A stretch of 64,000 bases of DNA from Halopseudomonas aestusnigri (GTDB lineage: Bacteria > Pseudomonadota > Gammaproteobacteria > Pseudomonadales > Pseudomonadaceae). Location of the stretch: the NCBI RefSeq assembly GCF_002197985.1, contig NZ_NBYK01000005.1, positions 72,091 to 136,090 on the forward strand. The letters are read 5' to 3'. Of the stretch, positions 1-10,455 are shown piece after piece. Every line of letters begins with the position of its first letter. The first letter of the stretch is position 1. Position numbers and translations under genes: made by a program. The notes under the pieces were generated by a model. That model ran no database searches and was not told the DNA's origin. It saw only the letters and a list, made by a program, of their open reading frames with translations.

Positions 1-108
1 CCGCAATGTGACGAGGCCCATGACGAACCCACGGCCGATCTGCTGACCCAGCGCATGCAGACCCACGAAAAAACTGCCTGGATGCTGCGCAGCCTGCTAG
101 AAAGCTGA
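1..108 (+). CDS. dps: Dps-family ferritin-like protein, C-terminal end only
   Basis: Partial gene cut by the window start; the last 35 codons and the stop are visible. The residues ending in [14 protein letters not shown] match the C-terminal helix of Pseudomonas Dps (DNA-binding, iron-storing mini-ferritin of starved cells), in which this helix packs in the dodecamer. The ferroxidase site and N-terminus lie outside the window, so iron chemistry cannot be checked. In P. aeruginosa dps (PA0962) sits next to a membrane cold-shock-domain protein, slyX and a HIT protein. The same order follows here and supports the call. Confidence 0.78.
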   Translation, partial: PQCDEAHDEPTADLLTQRMQTHEKTAWMLRSLLES

Positions 109-133
109 TCAGGTCGACAGCCCCGGCAACCGG

Positions 134-166
134 ACGCCCGACTCCGTTTGGAGGCCGGGCGTTTTC
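134..166 (+). terminator. Intrinsic terminator of dps
   Basis: CGCCCG at 135-140 pairs with CGGGCG at 156-161, enclosing further CTCC/GGAG pairing, and TTTT follows directly. It lies 26 bases after the dps stop and ahead of the next gene. Confidence 0.75.
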
Positions 167-194
167 AGGTTAGAGTGCCCCGGCGGCTCAAGCT

Positions 195-896
195 ATGAGC
201 CGCACCAAGCAGCATGATCACAATACCAACAGCACTCTATTTACGGTGAGCCTCTTGAAGACCCTTCGTTATTTGCACCTTTTCATCGGTGCTGCCGCCC
301 TGCTGGCCGGCCTGTTTGCCAGCGTCCCGTTCCTGACCCCGTCAGCACCGATCAGCTACCCTGGCCTGCTGGCCATTCTGACCGGCCTGATCAACCTGCA
401 GCAATTCGCCCAGCAGCGCACAGCAGACCACGGCATGGCCGGCGGCGTTGCCCTTCTCGGCTCGGCCCTGCTGATCGTCTCCGCGTGCATCCCGTTCGGC
501 GCGTTGCTGATCCACCCGATGTTTGCCGACTGGAGCATCTGGGCACTCAGCGCCGCCATTACCGGCGTCTGCCTGCATACCCTGATCGTACTGGTGCAGG
601 AACTGGCTGCCATTCAACGCGCCCCGCGACCAGCCAAAAAGGCAGCCAAGCCCAAAGCATCCAGCAACGGTGGCAGCGGACGAGAAAACGGCACTGTCAA
701 ATGGTTCAACACCAGCAAGGGTTTCGGCTTCATTACCCGCGATGACGGCGGCGATGTCTTTGTCCACTTCCGGTCGATTCAGGGCGAAGGTCATCGAGCC
801 CTGCAGGAAGGCCAGCGCGTGTCCTACGTGGTTGCCAATCGCGACAAGGGCCTGCAGGCCGAGGATGTCACCATTCTCAACGAGCGCAAGCGCTGA
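195..896 (+). CDS. Membrane-anchored cold-shock-domain protein
   Basis: Four predicted membrane segments (about residues 25-48, 55-72, 83-106, 113-136) are followed by a Lys/Ala/Pro linker and a complete C-terminal cold-shock domain (about 165-228). RNP1 (KGFGFI, 175-180) and RNP2 (VFVHF, 188-192) are intact, so single-stranded RNA or DNA binding is expected. The domain should sit on the cytoplasmic face. An ATG at 195 is taken as the start, but neither it nor the in-frame GTG at 246 has a clear ribosome site. P. aeruginosa PA0961 in the same context is annotated as a cold-shock protein. The target and the reason for membrane tethering are unknown. Confidence 0.8.
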   Translation: MSRTKQHDHNTNSTLFTVSLLKTLRYLHLFIGAAALLAGLFASVPFLTPSAPISYPGLLAILTGLINLQQFAQQRTADHGMAGGVALLGSALLIVSACIPFGALLIHPMFADWSIWALSAAITGVCLHTLIVLVQELAAIQRAPRPAKKAAKPKASSNGGSGRENGTVKWFNTSKGFGFITRDDGGDVFVHFRSIQGEGHRALQEGQRVSYVVANRDKGLQAEDVTILNERKR

Positions 897-906
897 ACAC
901 CGCGTC

Positions 907-1125
907 TCAGTAATGGGGCGGCGGTGCTTCCTCCCCGGCGTCGCCGGGGATCTGCGCCGCCAGGTCGGCCTGCCGCTTGGCCACCAGCTCCAGCGAGCGC
1001 CGCAGGCGATCCAGCTCAAACTGCTGCGCCGCCAGCGCGTCATTCAACGCCTGAATGGTGTCATCCTGAAACGCCAGACGCGTTTCCAGCTCATCCACCC
1101 TTGCCACCAATTGATCCTGCGTCAT
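907..1125 (-). CDS. slyX: SlyX family protein
   Basis: A 72-residue protein that is almost entirely one amphipathic coiled-coil helix with regular Leu/Ile spacing, ending in the PPPHY tail typical of SlyX. Molecular function is unknown; the name comes from its place beside slyD in enterics. Its ATG overlaps the stop of the upstream HIT gene as ATGA, so the two are translationally coupled. Convergent with the cold-shock gene, 10 bases apart. Confidence 0.9.
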   Translation of the reverse strand: MTQDQLVARVDELETRLAFQDDTIQALNDALAAQQFELDRLRRSLELVAKRQADLAAQIPGDAGEEAPPPHY

Positions 1126-1553
1126 TTTTCCTCCTCAACGAACCCGCATTCGCCGCGCAGAGCAATCCTCACCTTATCCAGAACTGCTTGCAGCGCCGCG
1201 GCTTCATAAGGCTTGGCGGGCAACTTGCCCCACACCGGGGCCGGCCATGCCGGATCCGTTTGATATCGCACAATATGATGAACATGCAGCTGGGGCACCA
1301 TATTCCCCAATGCCGCAATATTCAGCTTGTCAGCCGAAAAGATATCAGCGAGCAACGCAGCAAGCCGATCGGATTCCCGATGAAACTGAGCCCGGTCATC
1401 ATCGGCAAGTTCAAACACCTCATGCATCTGCGCTCGCCGCGGCACCAGAATAAACCAGGGATATTGACTGTCGTTCAACAGCAAAACACGACAGAGCGTA
1501 AAGTCTCCGACAAACACACAGTCCTTCTGCAGCTGTGCATGTAATTCAAACAT
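1122..1553 (-). CDS. HIT-domain nucleotide-binding protein
   Basis: A 143-residue histidine-triad protein. The motif QLHVHHIVR (H-phi-H-phi-H-like) near residue 98 is the nucleotide hydrolase/transferase active site, and the N-terminal half has the usual HIT strands. Members act on nucleoside phosphoramidates or dinucleotides; the substrate here cannot be told. The start chosen is the ATG at 1553, preceded by GAGGCGGA at good spacing; upstream in-frame codons are non-standard. First gene of a two-gene unit with slyX. Confidence 0.87.
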   Translation of the reverse strand: MFELHAQLQKDCVFVGDFTLCRVLLLNDSQYPWFILVPRRAQMHEVFELADDDRAQFHRESDRLAALLADIFSADKLNIAALGNMVPQLHVHHIVRYQTDPAWPAPVWGKLPAKPYEAAALQAVLDKVRIALRGECGFVEEEK

Positions 1554-1825
1554 CCGAATCCGCCTCAGAATCAATAAACTTTAAAAACGTCTCAAACAGG
1601 GATAAATCAAACGCTTTTCCGGTATTTACGCACACTGCGTATAAAAAAATGCACACAAGGTATCGCCATTTGTGGCGCAATATTTTATAAACATTCCCCG
1701 ACAAAACGCTGTTTTTTAAGGCGCTTGCTTTCGCCTTTGGCACATAGGTGCTTAAATATAGAGCGAAAACAAGAGACCAGGCCGCTAGAGCCTAAAGGTT
1801 TTCTTTATATCAAAGGAGCACACCA

Positions 1826-3079
1826 ATGAAGAACGCAGTTAAATGGAGTACGCTCGCACTGGCAGTTGCCGCTGGCAACGGCCTGATTGCAAGCCAGGCA
1901 ATGGCAGAGGGCGAAGGCTTCGTGGAAGGCGCCTCCGCCACCCTGAGCAACCGCACCGTTTACTTCAACCGCGATTTTCGTGACAACACTGCCGGCCAGA
2001 GCAAGGCAGACGAGACCGCTACCGGCTTCCTGCTGAACTTCCAGTCCGGCTACACCCAGGGCCCGATCGGCTTCGGTGCCGACGTTCTTGCCATGCAGGG
2101 CATCAAGCTGGACAGCGGCCGCGGCCGTTCCGGCACACGCCTGCTTGAGCTGGACGATGACGGTTCAGCCAAGGATGAATACTCGGAAATCCGTGGCGCT
2201 GTGAAAGTCGCCATTCTGGAAGACACCGTTGTGCGCTATGGCGTCCATCTGCCGGAAAACCCGGTTGCCTACTACGACGACGCCCGTCTGCTGCCGAACC
2301 ACTACCAGGGCTACAGCATCACCAACAGCTCCATCGATGGTCTGTTCGTCGAAGCCGGTCGCCTGACTGATCGCAGCGAGATGAACGACTCCAGCGAAAC
2401 CGATGGCGCCCTGCGTGAAGACGAGAACCTGACCTACGCCGGCGGTACCTACAGCTTCAACGACAACCTCAGCGTCTCGCTGTACGGTGCAGAAGCCGAA
2501 GACTTCTATGATCGCTACTTCGTGGGCGCTGACTGGACCCTGCCGCTGAGCGAAGGCACCAGCCTGAGCACCAGCCTGGCGTACTATGACACCAGCGACG
2601 AAGACAGCACCGACGGCGATGAAGTAGACAACCAGGCAGCGTCCCTGTCCGTAACGCTGAGCACCGGCTACCATGCGTTCGGCGTTGCCTACCAGCAGAT
2701 GCGCGGCGATGCTGGCTACTACTACACCGATGGCGACATCTATCTGGCCAACTCCATCCAGTACCTTGACTTCAACGCCAAGGACGAGAAGTCGTATCAG
2801 GCTCGCTATGACTACGACTTCGCCGGCATGGGCATCCCGGGCCTGAGCTTCATGACCCGTTACATCACCAGCAGCAGCATCGATACCGACTACGTCGGCA
2901 TTGATCGCGACTCCCGCTGGGAACGTAACACCGAGCTGCAATACACCGTACAGAACGGCTTCCTGGAAGGCCTGAATGTGCGCTGGCGTAACGCCACCAT
3001 CCGTCAGGATGCCAACCTCGACGGCGGCGACGTCGACGAGAACCGCCTGATTGTTGGTTACACCTGGACTCTGCTGTAA
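1826..3079 (+). CDS. OprD-family outer-membrane porin
   Basis: 417 residues with a Sec signal peptide (cleavage after about residue 27, AMA|EGE) and alternating Tyr/Asp-rich beta-strands. Typical OprD features are the early FxDxxxxLxxRxxYFNRDFRD-like segment and a C-terminal strand ending in an aromatic-rich YTWTLL. OprD/OccD/OccK channels take up amino acids or aromatic and organic acids; this sequence alone does not fix the substrate. AAAGGAGC precedes the ATG at good spacing. About 270 bases of AT-rich DNA lie upstream, where I could not name a promoter with confidence. A strong terminator follows. Confidence 0.88.
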   Translation: MKNAVKWSTLALAVAAGNGLIASQAMAEGEGFVEGASATLSNRTVYFNRDFRDNTAGQSKADETATGFLLNFQSGYTQGPIGFGADVLAMQGIKLDSGRGRSGTRLLELDDDGSAKDEYSEIRGAVKVAILEDTVVRYGVHLPENPVAYYDDARLLPNHYQGYSITNSSIDGLFVEAGRLTDRSEMNDSSETDGALREDENLTYAGGTYSFNDNLSVSLYGAEAEDFYDRYFVGADWTLPLSEGTSLSTSLAYYDTSDEDSTDGDEVDNQAASLSVTLSTGYHAFGVAYQQMRGDAGYYYTDGDIYLANSIQYLDFNAKDEKSYQARYDYDFAGMGIPGLSFMTRYITSSSIDTDYVGIDRDSRWERNTELQYTVQNGFLEGLNVRWRNATIRQDANLDGGDVDENRLIVGYTWTLL

Positions 3080-3096
3080 GCCTCCAGGTACTTGGG

Positions 3097-3121
3097 AAAA
3101 CCCGGCTCCGGCCGGGTTTTC
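3097..3121 (+). terminator. Intrinsic terminator of the OprD-type porin
   Basis: AAAACCCGGC/GCCGGGTTTT perfect hairpin with a U tract, 17 bases past the porin stop. Confidence 0.88.
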
Positions 3122-3229
3122 TGTTTCTGCGTCTCTCATCCACTGCACTGCCGCGCGGGCTGTACGGCTTACCGGCACAATCGTACAATACCGCCCAAAT
3201 TGCCCGTCACATCAGGACACCTGTTTCCC

Positions 3230-4963
3230 ATGCGTACCAGTCAATATCTGATTTCTACCCTCAAGGAGACACCCTCCGACGCCACCGTCATCAGCCACCA
3301 GTTGATGCTGCGTGCAGGCATGATCCGCAAAATTGCCTCGGGCCTGTACACCTGGCTGCCGATGGGGCTGCGAGTGCTGCGCAAGGTAGAAGCTGTAGTG
3401 CGTGAGGAGATGGACAAGGCCGGCGCGCTGGAAGTGCTGATGCCAGCCATCCAGCCAGCAGAGCTGTGGCAGGAATCAGGGCGATGGGAGCAATACGGCC
3501 CAGAGCTGCTGCGCCTGAAAGACCGCCACGATCGCGACTTCTGCGTAGGCCCGACCCACGAGGAAGTGATCACCGACCTGGCCCGTAACGAGATCACCAG
3601 CTACAAACAGCTGCCGATCAACATGTACCAGATCCAGACCAAATTCCGTGACGAAATTCGTCCACGTTTTGGCCTGATGCGCGGCCGCGAGTTCCTGATG
3701 AAGGATGCCTACTCCTTCCATCTCACCCAGGAGTCGCTGCAGCAGACTTACGACGGCATGTACCAGGCCTACTGCAACATCTTCAGCCGCCTGGGTCTGG
3801 AATTTCGCCCGGTAGTCGCCGACAACGGCTCTATCGGCGGTGAAGGCTCGCACGAATTCCACGTGCTGGCAGACTCCGGCGAAGACGCGATCATCTTCTC
3901 CGACACCGGCAGCTACGCCGCCAACATGGAGAAAGCCACCGCTCAACTGCCGCAGGGCGAACGCCCCGCCGCCAGCCAGCCGATGACGCTGGTCGATACC
4001 CCGGACCAGCTGACCATCGCTGCGGTCAGCGAATTCCTCAAGGTGCCGGCCGAGCAGTCGGTCAAGACCCTGATCGTGCTCGGCAGCGAAGAGGAAGGCA
4101 AACCCCAGCCACTGGTGGCGCTGGTACTGCGCGGCGATCACGAGCTGAACGAGATCAAGGCCGAGCATCTGCCCGAAGTGCACGCACCGCTGACCTTCGC
4201 CAGCGAAGCGCAAATTGTTTCTACCGTTGGCTGCAAGCCCGGCTCCATTGGCCCGGTCAAGCTGCCGATCACCGTCATTGCCGACCACAGCGCCGCTCAT
4301 CTGGCGGACTTCGTCTGCGGTGCCAACGTCGACGGCAAGCACTACACCGGCGTGAACTGGGAGCGTGATGCCCAGTACACCCGAGTTGCCGACCTGCGCA
4401 ACGTCGTCGAGGGTGATATCAGCCCGGACGGCAACGGCACGCTGGTGATCAAGCGCGGCATCGAAGTGGGCCACATCTTCCAGCTGGGCCAGAAGTACAG
4501 CCAGGCAATGAACTGCACCGTGCTCAACGAGCAGGGCAAGAGCCAGACCCTGATCATGGGTTGCTACGGTATTGGCGTTTCCCGCGTGGTTGCCGCCGCT
4601 ATCGAACAGAACTACGACGACCGCGGCATTCTCTGGCCGGACGCCCTGGCGCCGTTCCAGGTTGCCCTGATCCCGATGAAAATGGAAAGCTCCGAAGCCG
4701 TACAGCAGGCGACCATGGCGCTCTACGAAGGCCTGCAGGCCGCCGGCGTTGAGGTGCTGCTGGATGACCGCGACAAGAAAACCAGCCCCGGCGTCAAGTT
4801 TGCCGACATGGATTTGATCGGCATTCCGCACCGCGTGGTCATCAGCGACCGCGGCTTGGCTGAAGGCCAGCTAGAGTACAAGTATCGTCGCGATCAGGAC
4901 GCCACCAGCGTGGCTGCAGATCAGATGCTGAACTATCTGCTGGAGCGCATTCAGGGAAAATGA
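3230..4963 (+). CDS. proS: Prolyl-tRNA synthetase (bacterial type with editing domain)
   Basis: 577 residues, the usual length for ProRS carrying the INS editing domain. The start [15 protein letters not shown] is the conserved family N-terminus; a longer in-frame extension upstream runs through the porin terminator and is rejected. Class II motif 2 ([17 protein letters not shown]) is near residues 139-155 and motif 3 ([11 protein letters not shown]) near 445. The region between holds the Ala-tRNA(Pro) editing domain, and a C-terminal anticodon-binding domain follows (about 470-577). It charges tRNA-Pro in the cytoplasm. Its stop overlaps the next start as ATGA, so the lipoprotein gene is co-translated. 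Confidence 0.98.
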   Translation: MRTSQYLISTLKETPSDATVISHQLMLRAGMIRKIASGLYTWLPMGLRVLRKVEAVVREEMDKAGALEVLMPAIQPAELWQESGRWEQYGPELLRLKDRHDRDFCVGPTHEEVITDLARNEITSYKQLPINMYQIQTKFRDEIRPRFGLMRGREFLMKDAYSFHLTQESLQQTYDGMYQAYCNIFSRLGLEFRPVVADNGSIGGEGSHEFHVLADSGEDAIIFSDTGSYAANMEKATAQLPQGERPAASQPMTLVDTPDQLTIAAVSEFLKVPAEQSVKTLIVLGSEEEGKPQPLVALVLRGDHELNEIKAEHLPEVHAPLTFASEAQIVSTVGCKPGSIGPVKLPITVIADHSAAHLADFVCGANVDGKHYTGVNWERDAQYTRVADLRNVVEGDISPDGNGTLVIKRGIEVGHIFQLGQKYSQAMNCTVLNEQGKSQTLIMGCYGIGVSRVVAAAIEQNYDDRGILWPDALAPFQVALIPMKMESSEAVQQATMALYEGLQAAGVEVLLDDRDKKTSPGVKFADMDLIGIPHRVVISDRGLAEGQLEYKYRRDQDATSVAADQMLNYLLERIQGK

Positions 4964-5667
4964 TGCCGCGCCGACTGGATGCCCTTACCGGCAGTCGCCT
5001 GCTGTGGGCCAGCGCCTTGCTGGCCACACTGCAAGCCTGCAGCGTAAACGAACCCCAAGAACCCGCGTCCGGCCATATCGAACGCGAGCTGCTCAGCCAC
5101 ACCCTGCACATCGAGACCGGCGAGCCCCGGGTACTCGACACGCCACATCGCAGCATTCGCATCACCGAAAACCGGCTGTTCCGGGTCAGCCAGTACGATG
5201 CCGGTGGCACCCTGCTGGACCAGCACCGTCAGTATCAGAGTCTGCCCTGGGCGAACCGCACGGTGGATATCCAGCTCGGTGAGCTGCAGGTCCAGCGCGA
5301 GACAGACAGCGAAGGCACGTTCCGTCTCAACCTGCTTGACGAAGACATCGTACCCGTCGACTTCGATCAGCTCCGCACCATTGAGTTCGACGCGCGCACC
5401 AGCGCAGAAGTCCACGCCGAAGCAGTGCTGCTGGTTGACCGCGAGTTACGCACGGTACTGCATGAAGCCTCGGAGCTGATCTACGACAACCTTGAGGAAG
5501 ACGACGTAGAGCAGTGGGTCAAGCGCATTCACCGGTTAAGCGAGCTGGGACTCAAGGAAGAAGCCAGTCAGCTGGAGAACATGCTGATTCTGCTGACCAC
5601 CGGCGACCCGCACCTTCAGGGCGAGTTCATCCAGGCCCTCGACAACAGTCTGCAGCATCAGGAGTAA
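4960..5667 (+). CDS. Predicted lipoprotein of unknown function
   Basis: 235 residues with an N-terminal hydrophobic segment ending in a lipobox (LQAC, Cys27), so it is probably lipidated in the periplasm. The mature part is acidic, with beta-rich N-terminal and helical C-terminal halves. No enzymatic motif is visible. Its ATG overlaps the proS stop, and the transglycosylase follows 3 bases later, giving a three-gene unit proS-lipoprotein-transglycosylase. A homologue sits beside proS in P. aeruginosa from memory. Function not known. Confidence 0.75.
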   Translation: MMPRRLDALTGSRLLWASALLATLQACSVNEPQEPASGHIERELLSHTLHIETGEPRVLDTPHRSIRITENRLFRVSQYDAGGTLLDQHRQYQSLPWANRTVDIQLGELQVQRETDSEGTFRLNLLDEDIVPVDFDQLRTIEFDARTSAEVHAEAVLLVDRELRTVLHEASELIYDNLEEDDVEQWVKRIHRLSELGLKEEASQLENMLILLTTGDPHLQGEFIQALDNSLQHQE

Positions 5668-5670
5668 GGC

Positions 5671-6246
5671 ATGCGCCCAGGGATGGTGCTGTTTCTCCTG
5701 AGCTGGCTGGCGTGCAGTCAGCTCCAGGCGTCGACCGAACCGACACCGGTAGATCCCGAGCTGCGCGCCGAGCTGATGCGTACCATTGCCAGTGCCGACA
5801 GTTTCCAGGATCGCTTTGACGCCGAAGTCTGGCTACTCGACATGTCGACCCGCATGGCCCCCTTCATCCCCGACGAGCAGGCACGGCTGCGACTGCTGCG
5901 ACTGGCTCACCAGGCCGCCAAGCGCGCCGGGCTAAAGCCGGATCTGGTGATTGCCGTGATGCACGCCGAAAGCCTGTTCGATCCCTATGCGCTGTCGTCC
6001 GTTGGGGCCCAGGGCGTCATGCAGGTCATGCCGTTCTGGAAAGCGGAGATTGGTCGGCCGGACGATAACCTGATTGATCTGGCGACCAATCTGCAATACG
6101 GCTGCACCATCCTCAAGTTCTATCTGGACAAGGAGAATGGCAACCTGCGTCGCGCGCTGGCGCGCTACAACGGCAGCCTGGGAAGCAACCGCTACCCCGA
6201 CCGCGTGCTCGATTACTGGTACAGCTACTGGTACGTCAAGGACTGA
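5671..6246 (+). CDS. Lytic transglycosylase, SLT domain
   Basis: 191 residues: a signal peptide (about 1-20), a helical spacer, then a soluble-lytic-transglycosylase domain. The catalytic Glu is Glu100 in AVMHAESLFDPYA, followed by the family motif VGAQGVMQVMP and the C-terminal ARYNGS motif. It cleaves the MurNAc-GlcNAc bond of peptidoglycan to 1,6-anhydroMurNAc products, the substrates later imported by AmpG and trimmed by AmpD, both encoded in this window. Short for the family: a minimal MltC/EmtA-like catalytic unit. Confidence 0.88.
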   Translation: MRPGMVLFLLSWLACSQLQASTEPTPVDPELRAELMRTIASADSFQDRFDAEVWLLDMSTRMAPFIPDEQARLRLLRLAHQAAKRAGLKPDLVIAVMHAESLFDPYALSSVGAQGVMQVMPFWKAEIGRPDDNLIDLATNLQYGCTILKFYLDKENGNLRRALARYNGSLGSNRYPDRVLDYWYSYWYVKD

Positions 6247-6247
6247 A

Positions 6248-6520
6248 TCAGAGCTGAACAAAGCCGGCTATGTCCTGCCAGACGCAGGCTTCCAGCTCGA
6301 CACGCTCAACCTCTGCGCGCGCCGGGCCGCGCTGCAGCCAGCCGGACATCGCTTCCAGCGCATCCTCGGCACCACACAGCAGCACCGCGACGCTGCCGTC
6401 CGACTGATTACGCACCCAGCCACTGATCCCCAGACGTGAAGCCTCGCGCACCGTCGCCTGACGAAAGCCGACGCCCTGCACCTTGCCCACTACCCGCCCC
6501 TGCAGACAGATATCACTCAT
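6248..6520 (-). CDS. acyP: Acylphosphatase
   Basis: 90 residues, full length. The phosphate-binding loop GKVQGVGFR with catalytic Arg20, and Asn38 in GWVRNQSDGSV, are both present. It hydrolyses carboxyl-phosphate bonds such as acetyl phosphate or 1,3-bisphosphoglycerate. It lies 3 bases downstream of the TlpA-like lipoprotein gene on the same strand and is the last gene of that unit. It converges with the transglycosylase with almost no gap. Confidence 0.95.
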   Translation of the reverse strand: MSDICLQGRVVGKVQGVGFRQATVREASRLGISGWVRNQSDGSVAVLLCGAEDALEAMSGWLQRGPARAEVERVELEACVWQDIAGFVQL

Positions 6521-6523
6521 CGC

Positions 6524-6982
6524 TCACTCCCCCGCTTCGGTTGCCATCAACGGCTTCAAGTCATCGTAATGTTGCGGCCCCTGCAATGTAGCCAGGATCG
6601 CGCCCTCGCCATCCAGCAGGTAGGTTGTCGGCAGCACCTGTGGGCGCGGCAGACCGTAGGCACTGGCAAACTCGGCACCCAGCACCGGAAAGCGAATATC
6701 CATTCGCGTGACAACCGCCTGCAACTGCTCACCAGTGGCGCCATCATAATCAATGCCGATAACCCCCCCGCGCGGCAACTCGGCGGCCAGACGATTTAGC
6801 TCCGGCAGTTCATCCCGGCATGGTGCACACCACTCGGCCCAGAAATTGACCAGCACGCGCTGGCCCTGCAACTGCTCCCGGTCCAGCGCCACGCCCTGAT
6901 GGTCAAGCCAGCCAGCCGAACGATCACAGCCGCTCAGCAGCAGCGCAGCGCTGAGCAACAGCATCAATCTGCACAGTTTCAT
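6524..6982 (-). CDS. TlpA-like thioredoxin-fold lipoprotein
   Basis: 152 residues. The signal peptide ends in lipobox LLSGC (Cys19), so it is predicted to be anchored in a membrane facing the periplasm. A thioredoxin fold carries the active-site motif WCAPC (Cys52, Cys55) and the cis-Pro segment VLPTTYLLD. Proteins of this type reduce or exchange periplasmic disulfides, for example in cytochrome c maturation or metal chaperoning. The partner is not evident here. The start at 6982 overlaps the upstream YihY stop as ATGA; a longer upstream reading lies inside that gene. Confidence 0.88.
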   Translation of the reverse strand: MKLCRLMLLLSAALLLSGCDRSAGWLDHQGVALDREQLQGQRVLVNFWAEWCAPCRDELPELNRLAAELPRGGVIGIDYDGATGEQLQAVVTRMDIRFPVLGAEFASAYGLPRPQVLPTTYLLDGEGAILATLQGPQHYDDLKPLMATEAGE

Positions 6983-8253
6983 GTGGTCTCCTTGTTCGCC
7001 GAAACAGCCGCCGACACAGCGGCCGAAAGGGAGTCTCCCAGCAGCCACTGCCGTACACTCCCCTGCAGCCGCGCCCTGCGCGCCTGATCCGCCTCCGCCA
7101 GCGCTTCACTGAAAGCCGGATACCAGTCCTCGCCAGCCGGCAGCGCCGCTGGCAGCTCCTCGTGGGTAACCGGGGGCACCGGCATACGTTCCAAAAGCCG
7201 GTTCAGCTCCAGCGTGTCGGGATCACGGCAGAGCACAAAGCTGCCATTCTGGGTTCGAGTCACGACCTGCTCGCCCTCCAGCCAATCGGTCAGCTGCAGC
7301 CACAGCTCCTCGTGCATCACCCAGCCAGCGGCGTTGACCCGTGCCTGGTCCACCTGCTCCCCGCGCTGCTGGGCAATGAGAAAAACCCGCAACAGCACCA
7401 GCAGATTGATCATCCACGGATACTCCGGGCGACGCCAGGCATGACCATTACCCAGATTACTGACCAGCTCGGCGCCCAGCAGGATGATCAGCCAGCTGAC
7501 ATAAATCCACAGCAGAAACAGTGGCACTGCGGCAAAGGCACCGTAAATCAGTTGATAACCGGGGAACAGTTTGACGTAGACCCCAAAGCAGGCCTTGGCC
7601 GCCTCGAACAGCAGCGCAACAAACACGCCACCGACCAGACCATAGCGCAGAGGCACCCGGGTGTTGGGCACCGCAACAAAGATCAATGTGAAGGCAGCGA
7701 TGCTGAGCAGGATTGGCAGCAACAGCAGGACCTGGCTCCAGACCGACCCCAAGAGTGCGCCCTGCTGAAACAGCGAGATGGAAGCGATATAGGTACTGAC
7801 GACAAAACCGGCACCAAGCAGCAACGGCCCGATACTCAACACCGCCCAATAGAGCAGAAAGCTCGACAGCCCCCGGCGTGGCTGGCGAATCCGCCAGATG
7901 GCGTTAAACGCCTTTTCGATGTTCACCAGCATCAGCAACGCGGTAATCATCAACAGCGCAACACCCACACCGGTCAGCTGCCGGGCCTGGGTCGAAAACT
8001 CGCTCAAATGACGCTGCAACGCTTCGCCACTGGCAGGCAAAAAATTCTTGAAGATGAACGCTTCAACCTGCCCGCCCACCTGATCGAACGCCGGAATGGC
8101 CGCCAGCATGGCGTAGGCCACCGTCATGACCGGCACCACCGCAAACAGCGTGGTATAGGTCAACGCGGCCGCATTCTTGATGCAATTGTCTTCGAGAAAG
8201 CGGCGCACCAGATAACGAACGAAGTGCAGAAACAGATTCAGTTGGCGCGGCAT
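6979..8253 (-). CDS. YihY/BrkB family inner-membrane protein
   Basis: 424 residues with about six membrane segments in the N-terminal 290 residues and a soluble C-terminal domain resembling a winged helix. The N-terminal FLEDNCIKNAAALTYTTLFAVVP is the family signature. Older annotations call it ribonuclease BN, which is a known misassignment; the family's activity is not established. The ATG at 8253 has AGGGAGATGGA before it and is preferred over upstream codons. First gene of YihY-TlpA-acyP. Confidence 0.9.
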   Translation of the reverse strand: MPRQLNLFLHFVRYLVRRFLEDNCIKNAAALTYTTLFAVVPVMTVAYAMLAAIPAFDQVGGQVEAFIFKNFLPASGEALQRHLSEFSTQARQLTGVGVALLMITALLMLVNIEKAFNAIWRIRQPRRGLSSFLLYWAVLSIGPLLLGAGFVVSTYIASISLFQQGALLGSVWSQVLLLLPILLSIAAFTLIFVAVPNTRVPLRYGLVGGVFVALLFEAAKACFGVYVKLFPGYQLIYGAFAAVPLFLLWIYVSWLIILLGAELVSNLGNGHAWRRPEYPWMINLLVLLRVFLIAQQRGEQVDQARVNAAGWVMHEELWLQLTDWLEGEQVVTRTQNGSFVLCRDPDTLELNRLLERMPVPPVTHEELPAALPAGEDWYPAFSEALAEADQARRARLQGSVRQWLLGDSLSAAVSAAVSANKETT

Positions 8254-8338
8254 TCCATCTCCCTGACAGCCCGAGGCATTAACGCTTAGAATACCCCCCA
8301 ACCCTGACTCAGGCCACCGTCACACGGAGCACCTCCCG

Positions 8339-9706
<1,368 letters not shown>

Positions 9707-9741
9707 GCGGAGCCGCCCAGGCAGATACGCGGGAGCTGCGG

Positions 9742-10455
9742 CTACCAGCCCATCTCCCGCTTGACGAAGGGAATGGTCAGACGGTGCTGATCTCGCAACG
9801 ATGCCTGATCCAGCGTTTCTAGCGCGGCAAACAGCTCACCCATGCCGCGGGCACCACGACTGAGAATGTAGCGAGCAACATCGTCGCCCAGTTGCAGCCC
9901 GCGCTGGGCCGCACGCAACTTGAGCACCTCCTGCTTGCCCTCATCGTCCAGCGGCTGCAGCTGGAATACCAGGCCCCACCCCAGTCGCGACTCGAGATCG
10001 GGCAGCTTCAGCCCCAGCGCTCTGGGTGCAGCCGCCGCAGCCACCAGCAGGCGGCCGCCCTGCTCACGCAGGCGGTTGTAGAGATGGAACAGCGCCTCTT
10101 CCCAGTCAGGCCTGCCGACCACTGCCTCCAGCTTGTCCAGACACAGCAAGTCGACCGACTCCATCCCTTCCAGCAGCAGCGGACCTTCGTCAGCCAGCTC
10201 ATCGAGCGGCAGATACATGGCCAATCCGCCCTCGTCTGCCAGCGCATGACACGCCGCCTGCAGCAAGTGGGTGCGTCCGGTACCCTCGGTTCCCCAAAGA
10301 AACAGACAACACTCAGGCACCGCCGACTGCAACGAAGCGAACGCGCGGGTTGCAGCCAGCACGGTGGCATTGGGCCCCGGGTAGTAGCTGGCGAAGGTCG
10401 CCTCGTCCCTCAGTTTAATCCCCAGGGGCAGTTGAACGGGTTGTCCTGCAGACAT
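9742..10455 (-). CDS. hda: DnaA regulatory inactivator Hda
   Basis: 237 residues, a DnaA-like AAA+ module without the DnaA DNA-binding domain. The N-terminal QLPLGI is the beta-clamp-binding motif. The Walker A region is GTEGTGRTHLL (about 55-65), and sensor and arginine-finger regions follow. With the DNA-loaded sliding clamp it stimulates hydrolysis of DnaA-bound ATP to limit re-initiation. Start and perM stop overlap by one base (TGATG), so expression is coupled to the membrane protein upstream. Confidence 0.95.
   Translation of the reverse strand: MSAGQPVQLPLGIKLRDEATFASYYPGPNATVLAATRAFASLQSAVPECCLFLWGTEGTGRTHLLQAACHALADEGGLAMYLPLDELADEGPLLLEGMESVDLLCLDKLEAVVGRPDWEEALFHLYNRLREQGGRLLVAAAAAPRALGLKLPDLESRLGWGLVFQLQPLDDEGKQEVLKLRAAQRGLQLGDDVARYILSRGARGMGELFAALETLDQASLRDQHRLTIPFVKREMGW

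Noticed and set aside
1728..1756. Sigma-54-like promoter before the OprD porin (TTTGGCAC...TGCTTA)
   Set aside because: The spacing between the GG and GC elements is one base short of the fixed distance, so RpoN use is unlikely.
2165..3178. 337-codon minus-strand frame
   Set aside because: Antisense to the OprD porin and running through its terminator.
6979..8301. Ribonuclease BN assignment for the YihY-family protein
   Set aside because: True RNase BN/Z is a soluble metallo-beta-lactamase-fold enzyme; this is an integral membrane protein, and the old name is a known error.
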